Shown here piece after piece: positions 17,631-26,710 of a stretch of 44,475 nt of DNA. Position 1 is the stretch's first letter, and every line of letters begins with the position of its first letter. Under the pieces are notes generated by a model. It ran no database searches and was not told where the DNA came from. It saw only the letters and a list, made by a program, of their open reading frames with translations. The stretch spans positions 1-44,475 of the forward strand of contig CAYJII010000017.1 of the NCBI GenBank assembly GCA_964370225.1, given 5' to 3'. Position numbers and translations under genes: made by a program. The DNA is from CAYJII01 sp964370225. GTDB lineage: Bacteria > Bacillota > Clostridia > Oscillospirales > Ruminococcaceae.

Positions 17631-19096
17631 ATGAGAAATCGCACAATGATCCAGTTTTTTGAATGGTATTTACTAAACGATTGCTCGCTTTGGAATGAAG
17701 TGTGCATAAAAGCAAAATCACTAAAGAAAATGGGGATTACAGGAGCTTGGTTGCCACCTGCATATAAAGGGATGAATGGGATAAACGACGTGGGATACGG
17801 TGTTTATGACATGTACGATTTAGGAGAATTTGATCAAAAGGGTACAATTCCAACAAAATATGGGACAAAATCAGAATACATCACTGCGATAAAAACTCTA
17901 CAAAGTCAAGGAATTAGGGTGTATGGAGATGTAGTATTCAACCACAGAATGGGTGGGGACGAAGCAGAACTTGTGATGGCGAAAGTGTACGACACTTCGG
18001 ATAGGCATAATTATATTGAGGAAAGAGAAATTTTGGCGTGGACAAAATTTAATTTCTCTGCTCGGGCTGGGAAATACTCAGATTTTACTTGGAATCATAC
18101 ACATTTTGATGGTTGTGATTGGGACAATTTAACTTCGACGCAAGCACTCTACTTGTTTTCGGGGAAATCTTGGGATGACCAAGTGGACATTGAAAAAGGT
18201 AATTACGATTATCTTATGGGCGCAGACCTTGATTTGCAAAACGCTGAAACTTATAGCGAACTTGTGAGATGGGGAAAGTGGTATATTGATGTTACTGGTG
18301 TGGATGGTTTTAGAATTGATGCTGTAAAGCATATCAATTTCCCAAAGCTATACGAGTGGTTAAAAGAAATGAGAGATTATACCGGCAGAGAATTATTCAC
18401 AGTAGCTGAGTACTGGAATAATACGCTTTCTGCGCTCAAGTATTATTTAGATAAAACTGCAAATTCAATGCATTTATTTGATGTACCACTGCATTATAAC
18501 TTTCATAGCGCATCAAAAAGTGGTGGGCATTATGATATGAGTAGAATACTTGAGGGTACCTTAGTAAAAGAGCGCCCAAAAAAGCGGTAACAATAGTCGA
18601 TAATCACGACACACAGCCATCTCAAGCACTAGAAAGCTTTGTAGAAAGCTGGTTTAAACTCCATGCATATTCACTGATATTGCTCAGAGAAGATGGAGTT
18701 CCATGTGTATTTTACGGTGATTTATACGGCATAATTCACAGTGGGATTGCGCCACTAGGTGAAAAATTTGAGACTTTAATACGTGCAAGATATGACTTAG
18801 CATATGGAGAGCAAATTGATTATTTTGATGATAGCTCGATTGTGGGATTTACACGTTTGGGTGAAGATGTCTACACATACTCTGGTGTGGCAGTAGTAAT
18901 GACTGACTCAAAAGGCGGAAGTTTGCGAATGTGCATGGGTGCAAAATTTGCGGGAGAAACTATGGTGGACTGTCTAAACAATTCTAGCGCAACTATTGTT
19001 GTAGGAAGTGATGGATGCGCAGACTTTCCTGTGAATGACAGCAGTGTGAGTGTTTATGTGAAAAAAGAGTATATGAATGAACGCGTGCAAAAGTAG
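17631..19096 (+). pseudogene. amyA: Cytoplasmic alpha-amylase (AmyA/GH13_5 type) with a frameshift at A6
   Basis: Two frames make one enzyme: 17631-18590, then the -1 frame to 19096 (joined about 487 aa). It hydrolyses internal alpha-1,4 glucan bonds. There is no signal peptide. The start RNRTMIQFFEWY and the rest line up with E. coli AmyA. GH13 residues are present: GDVVFNH, nucleophile Asp about 230 in GFRIDAVKH, acid/base Glu about 260 in VAEYW and the third Asp in VDNHDTQP, which lies after the break. The break is a run of six A (18578-18583) where seven would keep frame. In the zero frame it reads A AAA AAG, a known -1 slippery heptamer. It may therefore be a sequencing error, a pseudogene, or a gene rescued by slippage. 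Confidence 0.85.
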
Positions 19097-19136
19097 AGTG
19101 ATATTATAAAGTTTTTGTTAATTTAACATATTTAGT

Positions 19137-19165
19137 TTGAATTATTTTAAGTATTGTGATACAAT
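19137..19165 (+). promoter_or_regulatory. Promoter of the PrsA-like lipoprotein gene
   Basis: TTGAAT at 19137-19142, a 17-base spacer and TACAAT at 19160-19165 with an upstream TG (extended -10). The 5' untranslated stretch to 19287 is about 115 bases and contains nothing else that I recognise. Confidence 0.6.
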
Positions 19166-19286
19166 TAAAAAAGCTGTTTTAACTAAATCAAGTTTATAGA
19201 AAAAACATTGCCATTATATATAAATATATAGCTTTTGTTTAGAATAATAAAGTAAACAGTAAATTCAAACTGAAATGGAGTAAATT

Positions 19287-20276
19287 ATGAAAATAAAAAA
19301 TAAAATTATAGCACTTGCTTTGGCTGCTACTATGGTGCTAGGCACAACTGCTTGCTCAGACACTGGAGCTCCTCAAGGGGATAGCTACAACAAGCTGCTT
19401 ATTGACGGAGAAGCTACATCGATTGATAACATCGGAACTTACGGTGATGACGAGGTTAGTTTTGATTTATTTGCAATAATTTATTTGCAAAATAAAAATT
19501 ATTACGATCCTACTTATTTAGAAGATGAAACTGTTGCACAAAACCTTAAAGACATCAGCTTAGAGACTGCACAAAGCATGTATGCTATCGACAGCATTTT
19601 TGAAGAAAGAGGATTATCTTTTACTTTAGATGATGAAGAATTGCTTGATAATACGATAGCTGATGCTGTAACTGCTGCTGGTTCACAATCTGCTTTTGAT
19701 CAAACAATTGCGGACGCAGGAATTTCACCTGATATGTACGAATATCTTGTGAAAAATTCGATTTACCAACAAAAAATTATCGATGACATTACTGCAAGTG
19801 TCACCGATGAAGAAATTATGACTTATATTACAGAAAACTATGTGAGAGCATATCATATCTTAATTGAAAGCGCTGAGAAAACAGATGCAGATAGAGAACT
19901 CGCTGAAACTGTACTAGCAAGAGCAAAAGCTGGTGAAGATTTCCACGCTCTTATCGAAGAATTCGGTGAAGATCCTGGAATGGTGGGCAACGAAGAAGGT
20001 TACTACTTCACATATGACGAAATGGTAGCTGAGTTTGAAGAAGCAACATTTGCTTTAGCTGAAGGCGAAATTAGTGAAATAGTAGAAACTTCATATGGTT
20101 ACCATATCATAAAAAAATACCCATTAGAGGAAGATTACATTAACGCTAACACTGACAGTATGACAGAGGGATATTATCTATCAGCATTAAATGACTTAAT
20201 CACAGAGAAAATTGAGGGAGTCGAGTTTGAACCAAACGAATATTACGACATGATTACTCCTGAAACATTATCATAA
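19287..20276 (+). CDS. Parvulin-type peptidyl-prolyl isomerase lipoprotein (PrsA/SurA-like)
   Basis: 329 aa. A lipoprotein signal peptide (MKIKNKIIALALAATMVLG) ends at Cys 23 (lipobox TTAC). A helical N-terminal chaperone-like region follows. A rotamase/parvulin domain covers about residues 190-280: VRAYHILIES, AKAGEDFHALIEEFGEDPG, EGYYFTYDEMV and TSYGYHIIKK. It would act outside the membrane, helping exported proteins fold. An SD (TGGAG) precedes the ATG. It has its own promoter and a strong terminator, and it is convergent with the phage-particle cluster. Confidence 0.88.
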   Translation: MKIKNKIIALALAATMVLGTTACSDTGAPQGDSYNKLLIDGEATSIDNIGTYGDDEVSFDLFAIIYLQNKNYYDPTYLEDETVAQNLKDISLETAQSMYAIDSIFEERGLSFTLDDEELLDNTIADAVTAAGSQSAFDQTIADAGISPDMYEYLVKNSIYQQKIIDDITASVTDEEIMTYITENYVRAYHILIESAEKTDADRELAETVLARAKAGEDFHALIEEFGEDPGMVGNEEGYYFTYDEMVAEFEEATFALAEGEISEIVETSYGYHIIKKYPLEEDYINANTDSMTEGYYLSALNDLITEKIEGVEFEPNEYYDMITPETLS

Positions 20277-20287
20277 TTAAAATTAAT

Positions 20288-20330
20288 AAAATGCATTATC
20301 AGTTTACTGATAATGCATTTTATCTTTTTA
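20288..20330. terminator. Terminator between the foldase gene and the phage cluster
   Basis: AAAATGCATTATCAG (20288-20302) and CTGATAATGCATTTT (20307-20321) pair perfectly over 15 bp with a TTTA loop, followed by TATCTTTTT. The A-rich left flank allows it to work on both strands; it ends both transcription units. Confidence 0.9.
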
Positions 20331-20351
20331 CACCAGATTTTTTGATAGCAG

Positions 20352-20855
20352 TTATGCTGATGGGAAAAGTATAACATTGTCGCTATGATATGGTAGTAAT
20401 GCACGGACCATAGCTTGTAAATCAAGCGAGCTGTGGTGATGCTTATGCATGTCACCAATTAGTTGTATCTCAATATATTTTGAAAGCGGATTTTCGGTAT
20501 AGGTAAAGCCAATACCGAGGCTATCGATACATTTTGCTATTCCTTCTACAGTAAAGTCTGAATTGGTGATAGCTAAACGCTTTTTTATTAGCGCAATAAT
20601 TGCGCTCGCTTCTTCTTGAGCAGTTGCTGAAGCAAGATTTGTGACCCTAAATCCATATAAAGCTTCAAACTTATGTGAGTATGCTCCTAAAAGACTATCA
20701 TAATATCCGTCGTCAAGTAGAGTCTGTGCTTTATCATATAGTGCGTCTAAGGCTAGTGCATAAGCTCTCATCTCTGCTAAAACGAGGGAATTATCGTGCA
20801 AAGAATATATTTTACATGCTTTGAGTAGAGCAAAAATACTTTGAAAAGAGCTCAT
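20352..20855 (-). CDS. DUF2313 (YmfQ/XkdU)-like baseplate protein
   Basis: 167 aa, last gene of the phage cluster. Its position after baseplate J and the helical N-terminus with repeated acidic-basic helices (LAEMRAYALALDALYDKAQTL), followed by a region about finding position in the residue numbering (FRVTNLASATAQEEASAIIALI), fit the YmfQ/XkdU family, which links baseplate to fibres. The ATG directly abuts the stop of baseplate J. Fibre genes normally come next, but only a terminator and the host foldase gene follow. Confidence 0.65.
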   Translation of the reverse strand: MSSFQSIFALLKACKIYSLHDNSLVLAEMRAYALALDALYDKAQTLLDDGYYDSLLGAYSHKFEALYGFRVTNLASATAQEEASAIIALIKKRLAITNSDFTVEGIAKCIDSLGIGFTYTENPLSKYIEIQLIGDMHKHHHSSLDLQAMVRALLPYHSDNVILFPSA

Positions 20856-21920
20856 TTAATCCACCCTCTCAATCATTGCTGAAACTGTACCAGGATTAGC
20901 AATTTGGTTTTGTGCGATATCTATTGAGCCTTCGGGTGATATAAACTCGATGTCAACATAATCTTCGATGATATCCTTTAACCCTTCGCCAATCGAGTAC
21001 GGATTAAATTTTTGACCAACTGAGTGATCATAGATTTTTTGTGTGATGAAGTTTGAAGCGGTGAGTGATTTGCTACCGACATTCCCGTTTGCTCGAACGT
21101 AAATCTTTAGTTGTACATTCACAGTGATAGGAGTTGCAGCTACTACTGTAATTTGAGTGTTAAAGGCACGGTGTTCATTTACATGAGCTTGCACTTGCGC
21201 AATGAGCTGCGATGAGGTAAATCGAAAATAGTCGCTGATATACAAAGTAACAGTATTATTTGATGAAGACTGTACAGCTTTAGCAAAGTAAACTTGATCA
21301 TGTGACATAGCCAAATCTTCAAAGTATTTAAAGTTTGCGCCATTTGTAGGATTTTGGTATGTATCGAGTATCCTAGTTCTGTAATGCGATTCTGTTTCAG
21401 TTTCGCTACCGCCAGAAAAGTTTTCAAGATTTGTCACCGAAAAAACTCCTGCGATATGATTTGCGATAGTATCAATTTTATTTTTGATGATATTTGTATG
21501 CGAACCTACTTCTGTAGCTTGAGCCGCAACACTCACATTTGTACTACCAGCATATATTATAGCTTCCTCTGTAGTTTCGTACATCACACCATTACCGCTA
21601 GAGCTAGTGCAGAGAGTTTGAGCTGGTATGATAATGTTTTGCGAAGCTGCCGAGCTTGTGCTGAACTTTAATGTTCCTTGTGCTGCTGCAGCTTTTTTGC
21701 GCAAGACACCTTTGCAAGCACCGTGTCGCTCAAGATAATCTCCTGTAGCGGTATCGGGGAATAGCTGTTTTTCACAAAAATTAAGTTTGTCATACAGCTT
21801 TGCTATTTCTGCCGAGATAATCTTCATCCTAATTGCTATGTCAGACTCCTCGTAGATAATGCTTGTAGTTTCGTTTTCAAACGAAGTTTTAATTTGCTCG
21901 TAAATATTATCAGTATTCAT
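20856..21920 (-). CDS. Baseplate wedge protein J (XkdT/gpJ-like)
   Basis: 354 aa, the expected length. Family features are the N-terminal helical domain with KLYDKLNFCEKQLFPDTATGDYLERHGA, the segment GTLKFSTSSAASQNIIIPAQT and the central NLENFSGGSETETESHYRTRILDTYQNPTNGANFKYFE. It forms the wedge of the contractile baseplate. GGGGG at 21927-21931 provides the ribosome site. It directly follows the gp25-like gene and precedes the DUF2313-like gene, the standard order in PBSX and Mu-like phages. Confidence 0.9.
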   Translation of the reverse strand: MNTDNIYEQIKTSFENETTSIIYEESDIAIRMKIISAEIAKLYDKLNFCEKQLFPDTATGDYLERHGACKGVLRKKAAAAQGTLKFSTSSAASQNIIIPAQTLCTSSSGNGVMYETTEEAIIYAGSTNVSVAAQATEVGSHTNIIKNKIDTIANHIAGVFSVTNLENFSGGSETETESHYRTRILDTYQNPTNGANFKYFEDLAMSHDQVYFAKAVQSSSNNTVTLYISDYFRFTSSQLIAQVQAHVNEHRAFNTQITVVAATPITVNVQLKIYVRANGNVGSKSLTASNFITQKIYDHSVGQKFNPYSIGEGLKDIIEDYVDIEFISPEGSIDIAQNQIANPGTVSAMIERVD

Positions 21921-21923
21921 ATT

Positions 21924-22280
21924 CTACCCCCATGTCGAGTTGTTAATAATAATTTCAGTATCGCTACCATCAATATTTAAAAACAGTGTAATATCCATAG
22001 TTTGTTTTTGGTAATCGATATTTTTCTTTAAATCCCTCACAAGTACACCATTTATACCAGAAAGAGCGTCAGTGATAATAGCAATCAATGTAAATTCATC
22101 CACTGTATTAATATCAACCGAGTGGATATTGCTCCCTAGATTCGGTGTTAAGGTGAAATCCCCCTTTTTTATCATAAGGCATATAAGAATGCGCTGTATT
22201 GTTTCTTTAACAGAGCTAACAGTGATTATTTCTGCATTTTGGTTTAACACCATGTCTCCGTTTTCTAGTAAATTGTCCAT
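21924..22280 (-). CDS. gp25/XkdS-like baseplate protein (DUF2634)
   Basis: 118 aa. The segment MIKKGDFTLTPNLGSNIHSV matches the typical KG-x-PxPNLGS pattern of gp25/DUF2634 baseplate proteins, which plug the inner wedge and start sheath assembly. The C-terminal strands (TMDITLFLNIDGSDTEIII) fit the family. It lies three bases before baseplate J. The assignment is good from motif plus order. Confidence 0.8.
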   Translation of the reverse strand: MDNLLENGDMVLNQNAEIITVSSVKETIQRILICLMIKKGDFTLTPNLGSNIHSVDINTVDEFTLIAIITDALSGINGVLVRDLKKNIDYQKQTMDITLFLNIDGSDTEIIINNSTWG

Positions 22281-22295
22281 CGAAATTCATCCTTT

Positions 22296-22643
22296 CTAGC
22301 GAATTGTTCCATCTGGTGCGATAATCATTGAGTTGATTTCAACATCCCCATTTTCTTTTAAGAGGATGTACGCTCCACTTTCAACTTCAAATTTAATATG
22401 TCCACTAACTGTATCGCCACTGCTCTTCACATTTCCTAAATATATAAAACTTCCGTCGTCAAGCGGTAGGATTACACCAGTATCACCAACTTTGGGCTTA
22501 GTATTAATTCCAGGTAAGCTGAGCATTTTAATATTACTGATATCGAGGTCAGATGAAATGTTAACTTGTCCTGCATTTGAAAAAGTGACTCTACAAAGTG
22601 AGCCAAAAGCATTTTTTAGCTTTTGAGTAAATGTTTTTCTCAT
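22296..22643 (-). CDS. Short baseplate spike/gp45-like protein
   Basis: 115 aa. The centre, LPGINTKPKVGDTGVILPLDDGSFIYLG, is the OB-fold signature of gpV/gp45-type central spike proteins. The C-terminus (GAYILLKENGDVEINSMII) has the alternating pattern of a short beta-helix, but it is much shorter than usual and lacks a metal-binding apex motif, so it may be only a blunt tip. Its place between the hub and gp25 supports the role. Confidence 0.7.
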   Translation of the reverse strand: MRKTFTQKLKNAFGSLCRVTFSNAGQVNISSDLDISNIKMLSLPGINTKPKVGDTGVILPLDDGSFIYLGNVKSSGDTVSGHIKFEVESGAYILLKENGDVEINSMIIAPDGTIR

Positions 22644-22655
22644 AATTCACCTTCC

Positions 22656-23615
22656 TTATATTATCTCCTTGCTCCACAGTTTTACCACACTTTTTTGCCC
22701 AGTCTCATCCAAAGTAAATTTATATGAGGAAACATACATAAAAGTGAAATTCCCGGACGGATCCGAAAAGTTAGCGCTATCCCCAGCGCTGATATCGTAA
22801 ATGTCGGGTAGATGCAGTTCAATTTCCAGATAATCCATTGTGCTGTTTTCAATTAAGTAGATAGCGTTTTGTTCAAGATTGTTTTGCCACTCGCTAGAAG
22901 AATTATGATAACGAGTGCGCTCAATTTCATAACGCTTTGCAAGCGCATTGCTCATGACGTAATTGTATTTTGCCCCGATATCGTCGTTTCCTGTTTTCAT
23001 AAACACACGTGAAAATAAGCTGTATGTATCATAAGTAACGATCGCATCAGTAAAATTAATGTAGCCATCAACGACATTTGAAAAATAATGCATCCGTGTA
23101 TTTGTACCACTTAATGTGATATATCCATCACCGTCTACATAAGGAGCCGCTCTATAAACTAGGTTGCAAAAAAGCTTTATAAACTCCCAGTCAGATACAC
23201 CTTTGTAGGCGACGATTTCGTTTGCTGTAGCTTGGTACGGGAATTTATGGCCGTTGATACCATGGGGCAGTGCATGATTTTTAATCAGCTGATCTGAGGA
23301 TAGTTTTGTGTAGACATATGGGCGAACTTCATTATCAAGCATGCCACTGTGGATATGTCTACAAACAAAACTGATATAGCGACCGCTTGTCCCGATATGT
23401 TTTTTTTGCACATCAACAATGCCAGTGAATACCAGAGTATTGTCAATGTACATATACACTCTTGTGAAAATATTGTTTGAAACATCATCCAGTGCGGAAA
23501 ATTCGAGAATATCGGCAGGAGTAAACCTATCGGTCTGATAAACTATCGTTATGAGCTCCTTAAATGTATGGGTTACACCAGTTGTGGATTTTGCGATGAT
23601 TTTTACTACAGCCAA
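22656..23615 (-). CDS. XkdQ/gpD-like baseplate hub protein
   Basis: 319 aa. It overlaps the LysM gene by ten bases. The pattern of a beta-rich N-terminal half, FCNLVYRAAPYVDGDGYITL in the middle and the C-terminal DIYDISAGDSANFSD (a tail-tube-like fold) fits XkdQ/late-control-D hub proteins, which cap the tube and hold the spike. The ATG at 23615 lies inside the upstream gene; its SD (AGGGGGTGA) is also there. No peptidase domain is visible. Confidence 0.78.
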   Translation of the reverse strand: MAVVKIIAKSTTGVTHTFKELITIVYQTDRFTPADILEFSALDDVSNNIFTRVYMYIDNTLVFTGIVDVQKKHIGTSGRYISFVCRHIHSGMLDNEVRPYVYTKLSSDQLIKNHALPHGINGHKFPYQATANEIVAYKGVSDWEFIKLFCNLVYRAAPYVDGDGYITLSGTNTRMHYFSNVVDGYINFTDAIVTYDTYSLFSRVFMKTGNDDIGAKYNYVMSNALAKRYEIERTRYHNSSSEWQNNLEQNAIYLIENSTMDYLEIELHLPDIYDISAGDSANFSDPSGNFTFMYVSSYKFTLDETGQKSVVKLWSKEII

Positions 23616-24124
23616 ACAGTCACCCCCTGTGAAATGTTTTCGCTATCTGTAATATCAGTGTTTTTAAGCGCTAACTCGTCTAGGTCAATGCCATATTTTA
23701 TGGCGATTTGGGATAGGCTTTCTCCACCAGTAGCGATGTAGTATTTACTTGCAGTGCTTGAAAAAGTGCTGCTTAGTTTGGCGTTCTCAACAAACTCAAA
23801 ACTATAGCTTAAAACCTTAGGTCCAGCTCTTCCTGTAATTTGTAGCCGATTAAAATAACAGTTTATCGGGGACAAATTTGGGATGAATAACAATCCGCTA
23901 CTATTGTCATTGAAAATATCTTGGATTTTCACATATTCATCCATAATATTAGTTCCAACTAGCTCACCCACACCGCTTATCACAGTTGGTTCATACCCCA
24001 TATCTTGTATGACATGCTCTTGTTCAGGGACAATAAACTTCAAAAGATTACGCTCCTTTGTAATAGAAAACTCTCTAGGATTGTACTTGAATTCGTAATC
24101 CTTAAAACGAAATTTACTACTCAT
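23606..24124 (-). CDS. LysM-containing baseplate/tail protein (XkdP-like)
   Basis: 172 aa. The ATG at 24124 with AGGTGA just upstream is preferred over one at 24139. The N-terminal part begins SSKFRFKDYEFKYNPREFSI, typical of tail initiator proteins. The last 45 residues are a LysM module (YYIATGGESLSQIAIKYGID and the LALKN segment). In PBSX-like tails this protein normally follows the tape measure and sits near the hub, where LysM may touch peptidoglycan. Here it follows only an 80-residue gene. Confidence 0.85.
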   Translation of the reverse strand: MSSKFRFKDYEFKYNPREFSITKERNLLKFIVPEQEHVIQDMGYEPTVISGVGELVGTNIMDEYVKIQDIFNDNSSGLLFIPNLSPINCYFNRLQITGRAGPKVLSYSFEFVENAKLSSTFSSTASKYYIATGGESLSQIAIKYGIDLDELALKNTDITDSENISQGVTVWL

Positions 24125-24132
24125 TTTTTCAC

Positions 24133-24375
24133 CTACCATTCTGACATATCAAGCGAGTGAGTCTCTCGGCGTGTTTGATATTGCTCATATTCTTCTAAAT
24201 GTGAGTAATCGTAAACAGGGTTTGAGAAAATTTTTTCTTGTGAGCTTCTAATCTTCTCAGTATCAACTATTTTTTCGCTTAATTCGTCTTTGTCGAAATT
24301 TGCTTGATTGCTGTAATTAGCATTGGGATTAGACTTTGATAATATTCGCTGTATACTTGCACTGAATATTCTCAT
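24133..24375 (-). CDS. 80-aa protein in the tape-measure position
   Basis: 80 aa. GGAGG with a six-base spacer precedes the ATG, which overlaps the upstream stop (ATGA). The protein is hydrophilic and probably mostly helical, with no membrane segment: RIFSASIQRILSKSN at the start, DKDELSEKIVDTEKIRSSQ in the middle and an aromatic, charged C-terminal part ending DMSEW. I do not recognise the family. In contractile phages this slot, between the tail chaperone and the LysM protein, holds the tape measure of several hundred to more than a thousand residues. This may be a minimal tape measure, a second chaperone or a substitute. Confidence 0.75.
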   Translation of the reverse strand: MRIFSASIQRILSKSNPNANYSNQANFDKDELSEKIVDTEKIRSSQEKIFSNPVYDYSHLEEYEQYQTRRETHSLDMSEW

Positions 24376-24734
24376 AGCTGACCTCCTTTATAGAAATTTT
24401 CGTTATATGAAAACTCGTCGTTTTCGTAGTTTTTTTTCGTCCTCAAATTTGAATAAGTATCATAAACGTCGCATAAATCGTCTATGCTAAGCGTTTGCAA
24501 AACATTTAGTGGGCTTGAAAAAGCCTTGACATTATCCATGAGCAAACAATAATACGACAAAACAGAAAACTCGCAGAGAACCTCCACTAGCTCGGCATTA
24601 TAGTCGCTAGTTTTACTGTCAGAAAAAATCTCTTCTTTAAATTTTTGAGCAAGATTTATTGCTTCTAAAGTTTCAAGACTACTAAGTTCTTTGATATCAT
24701 ATTCTATTGATCTTATAATAATTTTTTCACTCAT
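24372..24734 (-). CDS. Tail assembly chaperone-like protein (XkdN position)
   Basis: 120 aa. It is mostly helical and acidic (SLETLEAINLAQKFKEEIF, TLSIDDLCDVYDTYSNLRT). Length, charge and position after the tube gene match XkdN/gpG-like chaperones that coat the tape measure. ATGA overlaps join it to the tube gene and to the 80-aa gene. I see no clear -1 slippery heptamer of the lambda G/GT kind at its end. The assignment rests on context. Confidence 0.6.
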   Translation of the reverse strand: MSEKIIIRSIEYDIKELSSLETLEAINLAQKFKEEIFSDSKTSDYNAELVEVLCEFSVLSYYCLLMDNVKAFSSPLNVLQTLSIDDLCDVYDTYSNLRTKKNYENDEFSYNENFYKGGQL

Positions 24735-25111
24735 CGTAGCACCATCCTTTTAGAAGCTAAGAGTGTAATGCTCTCTATACAAGGCTGGTTTAGCTCGCTT
24801 TTTTCGCTAATATTGCTCCACTCGCAACCTGTGTAAACAATCCTATGATCAGGTTTAACTACCATTAAATTAAAATTACTCAGATTATAAAAATCTACAT
24901 GCGTTGTCTGTGCGCTTAGTATCGGAATTACCTTTTTTAGCTCTATTTCATGCTCGACTTTGCCTGAAACCGTTGCAACTGGTGTCTCGCTCCCAAAGCT
25001 TTCTATACCCATTGAGCTTTTGGTGCTCTTAGCTGAATATGATTGAACAAGAGCCACTTTAACTCCGTCGACTTCTATGTAGATATCTTTACTGGTAGGT
25101 ATGTTTAACAT
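24731..25111 (-). CDS. Tail tube protein (XkdM-like)
   Basis: 126 aa. The ATG at 25111 follows AAGGAGGG with five bases between; the longer frame from 25141 is rejected. The protein is beta-rich. KDIYIEVDGVKVALVQSYSA, SMGIESFGSETPVATV and a late VYTGCEWSN fit the tube fold of PBSX-type phages (SFG...PV followed by the core insertion). It would build the inner tube surrounded by the sheath encoded just upstream. Confidence 0.8.
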   Translation of the reverse strand: MLNIPTSKDIYIEVDGVKVALVQSYSAKSTKSSMGIESFGSETPVATVSGKVEHEIELKKVIPILSAQTTHVDFYNLSNFNLMVVKPDHRIVYTGCEWSNISEKSELNQPCIESITLLASKRMVLR

Positions 25112-25122
25112 AATATCCCTCC

Positions 25123-26157
25123 TTATACTGAAATATGGCAAGTGATAGCGATTTGGTTAATGCCCTGAGCAATAGTAAAAGATAGATTAATTATTAAGCG
25201 AGTGGGATCTTCCGTACTAATTTGTAAAATGGGGTTATCGTAATCGGACAATAATCCGTCATCAACAAACTCACTAAGTAAAATAACTATTTGTGATGCA
25301 AGTGAATCTATCGAAGCTTTGCTATTTACTAAAAACTGCATTCGTTGCTCGACTGAGTTTCTTATCATTGGCACAATTGCGTCGATTAAAATTATGGTGC
25401 TCAAATTTTTATAGACTACAGTAGGGTTTAAATTTTCATCATAAGTCTTAGTAGTGACACCACGAATTAACTCAGTAAACTCGCCAACTTTTTCAAAAAT
25501 GCAAACGCCAGCAGATATAGCGCTGTTAATTTCACTTTCGCTCATAGTTCTTTCGATGATGTAATCACCACTAACATGCTCTGAGTTAAAGTTTGAAGCA
25601 GAGTCACCACCGCGAGTAATGATTGATGCGAGTATAGCTGAAGAAAAATCAACATCAAGCTCGCTCTTTGTAACTTTTGGATAAGCAAGTAAAATTCGCT
25701 CGCTATTTATATTTTGCGCCACTGTGCTAGGCTGAGTGCTCTCTGGACAAGTGAAAATAGCTATTTTCTCCTTTTTGTTTGCTGCTGCATCATATAGTGC
25801 AGATTTTAGCACATTAGTATACTTTAACTGGTCCCCAATGGGTAAAATCATATATAAATCCTCACTATCAATCAAACGCTCTAGCGCTAAAACAAATGCA
25901 CTTTCACTATCTTCTGTCATATGTGAGATGAGCACATTTACATTAGTGATAGACATCATTGCATCCACTAGGTTAAAGATATCCTCGCTAATAGATGAGC
26001 GTATTTCTTGCAGTTTGAGTTGAGAATTGATTTGCAGCAGTTCATCGCTTGCATTTGTGTTTAAAGCGATGAATCCGATGCCTCTACCGCTAGTATCTAA
26101 ACTTGCTGGATTAATTGTATAACTAGCGCTAACTCCTGGTCGCATACTATCCATCAT
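25123..26157 (-). CDS. Contractile tail sheath protein (XkdK-like, short)
   Basis: 344 aa, shorter than XkdK (over 400). The N-terminus (MRPGVSASYTINPASLD) and central region with VDAMMSITNVNVLISHMTE follow the sheath pattern, and the C-terminal segment FVDDGLLSDYDN leads into strands ending in QIAITCHISV, the conserved sheath core that donates the handshake strands. AGGAG with eight-base spacing precedes the ATG. Its presence makes the tail contractile. The missing 100 or so residues are likely to be the outer decoration domain. Confidence 0.85.
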   Translation of the reverse strand: MMDSMRPGVSASYTINPASLDTSGRGIGFIALNTNASDELLQINSQLKLQEIRSSISEDIFNLVDAMMSITNVNVLISHMTEDSESAFVLALERLIDSEDLYMILPIGDQLKYTNVLKSALYDAAANKKEKIAIFTCPESTQPSTVAQNINSERILLAYPKVTKSELDVDFSSAILASIITRGGDSASNFNSEHVSGDYIIERTMSESEINSAISAGVCIFEKVGEFTELIRGVTTKTYDENLNPTVVYKNLSTIILIDAIVPMIRNSVEQRMQFLVNSKASIDSLASQIVILLSEFVDDGLLSDYDNPILQISTEDPTRLIINLSFTIAQGINQIAITCHISV

Positions 26158-26209
26158 AGTAAAAACTCCTTTCGCCGCTATTGTAAGCGGTATTTTTAAA
26201 CTTCACGGT

Positions 26210-26710
26210 TTATTTTAATTCTGTGTTTATCGAATAATCGCTGATTCTCTCATAGTGCTTAACATAGGTGTAAATTATGCTAAGATCTGCGGTGACTTTT
26301 CCGATAAATGCCTGGGTATCCTCATCAAAATGGACTTCATTTGACTCGATGTCACTAAAAGCATATTGCTCATCAAATAGCAAAATTTCACATAACGCAA
26401 TGAAAATTTTGTTGCAGTCGCTTTCACTAAAACTGATTGGTGCAAATATATAAAATGTAAACCCTAACTTTACACTTTCGCCAATAGTTTCTACCGATGA
26501 ATTAGCGTCATCACTGTCGCTTATCACCGATGATAAAGCATCACCTTTTGCACTGACTTTGCTTAGGCGAACACATATAGTGGGGTTTTTTACTTGTCCT
26601 GAAAACTCACCTGTATAGTATCCATCCACTATATGAGCATCGGGTAGTGCGCGAGTTAATAGCGTAATGAGATAGTCCTTCACCTCAGCGATACTATTGC
26701 TAACTAGCAT
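26210..26710 (-). CDS. Tail terminator/completion-like protein
   Basis: 166 aa. The ATG at 26710 lies behind GGAGGAATTTGTA; an ATG at 26725 overlaps this ribosome site. It overlaps the previous stop by one base. Features are an N-terminal helix (SNSIAEVKDYLITLLTRALP), strands (NPTICVRLSKVSAKG) and a C-terminal pair of strands, fitting gpU/YqbJ-like tail terminators. Its position between the connectors and the sheath is where such proteins occur. The sequence signal alone is weak. Confidence 0.6.
   Translation of the reverse strand: MLVSNSIAEVKDYLITLLTRALPDAHIVDGYYTGEFSGQVKNPTICVRLSKVSAKGDALSSVISDSDDANSSVETIGESVKLGFTFYIFAPISFSESDCNKIFIALCEILLFDEQYAFSDIESNEVHFDEDTQAFIGKVTADLSIIYTYVKHYERISDYSINTELK

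Noticed and set aside
23606..25111. A tape-measure gene hidden in another frame or lost through a frameshift
   Set aside because: The four genes here fill the region with overlaps of a few bases and no frame is open long enough; no space exists for it.
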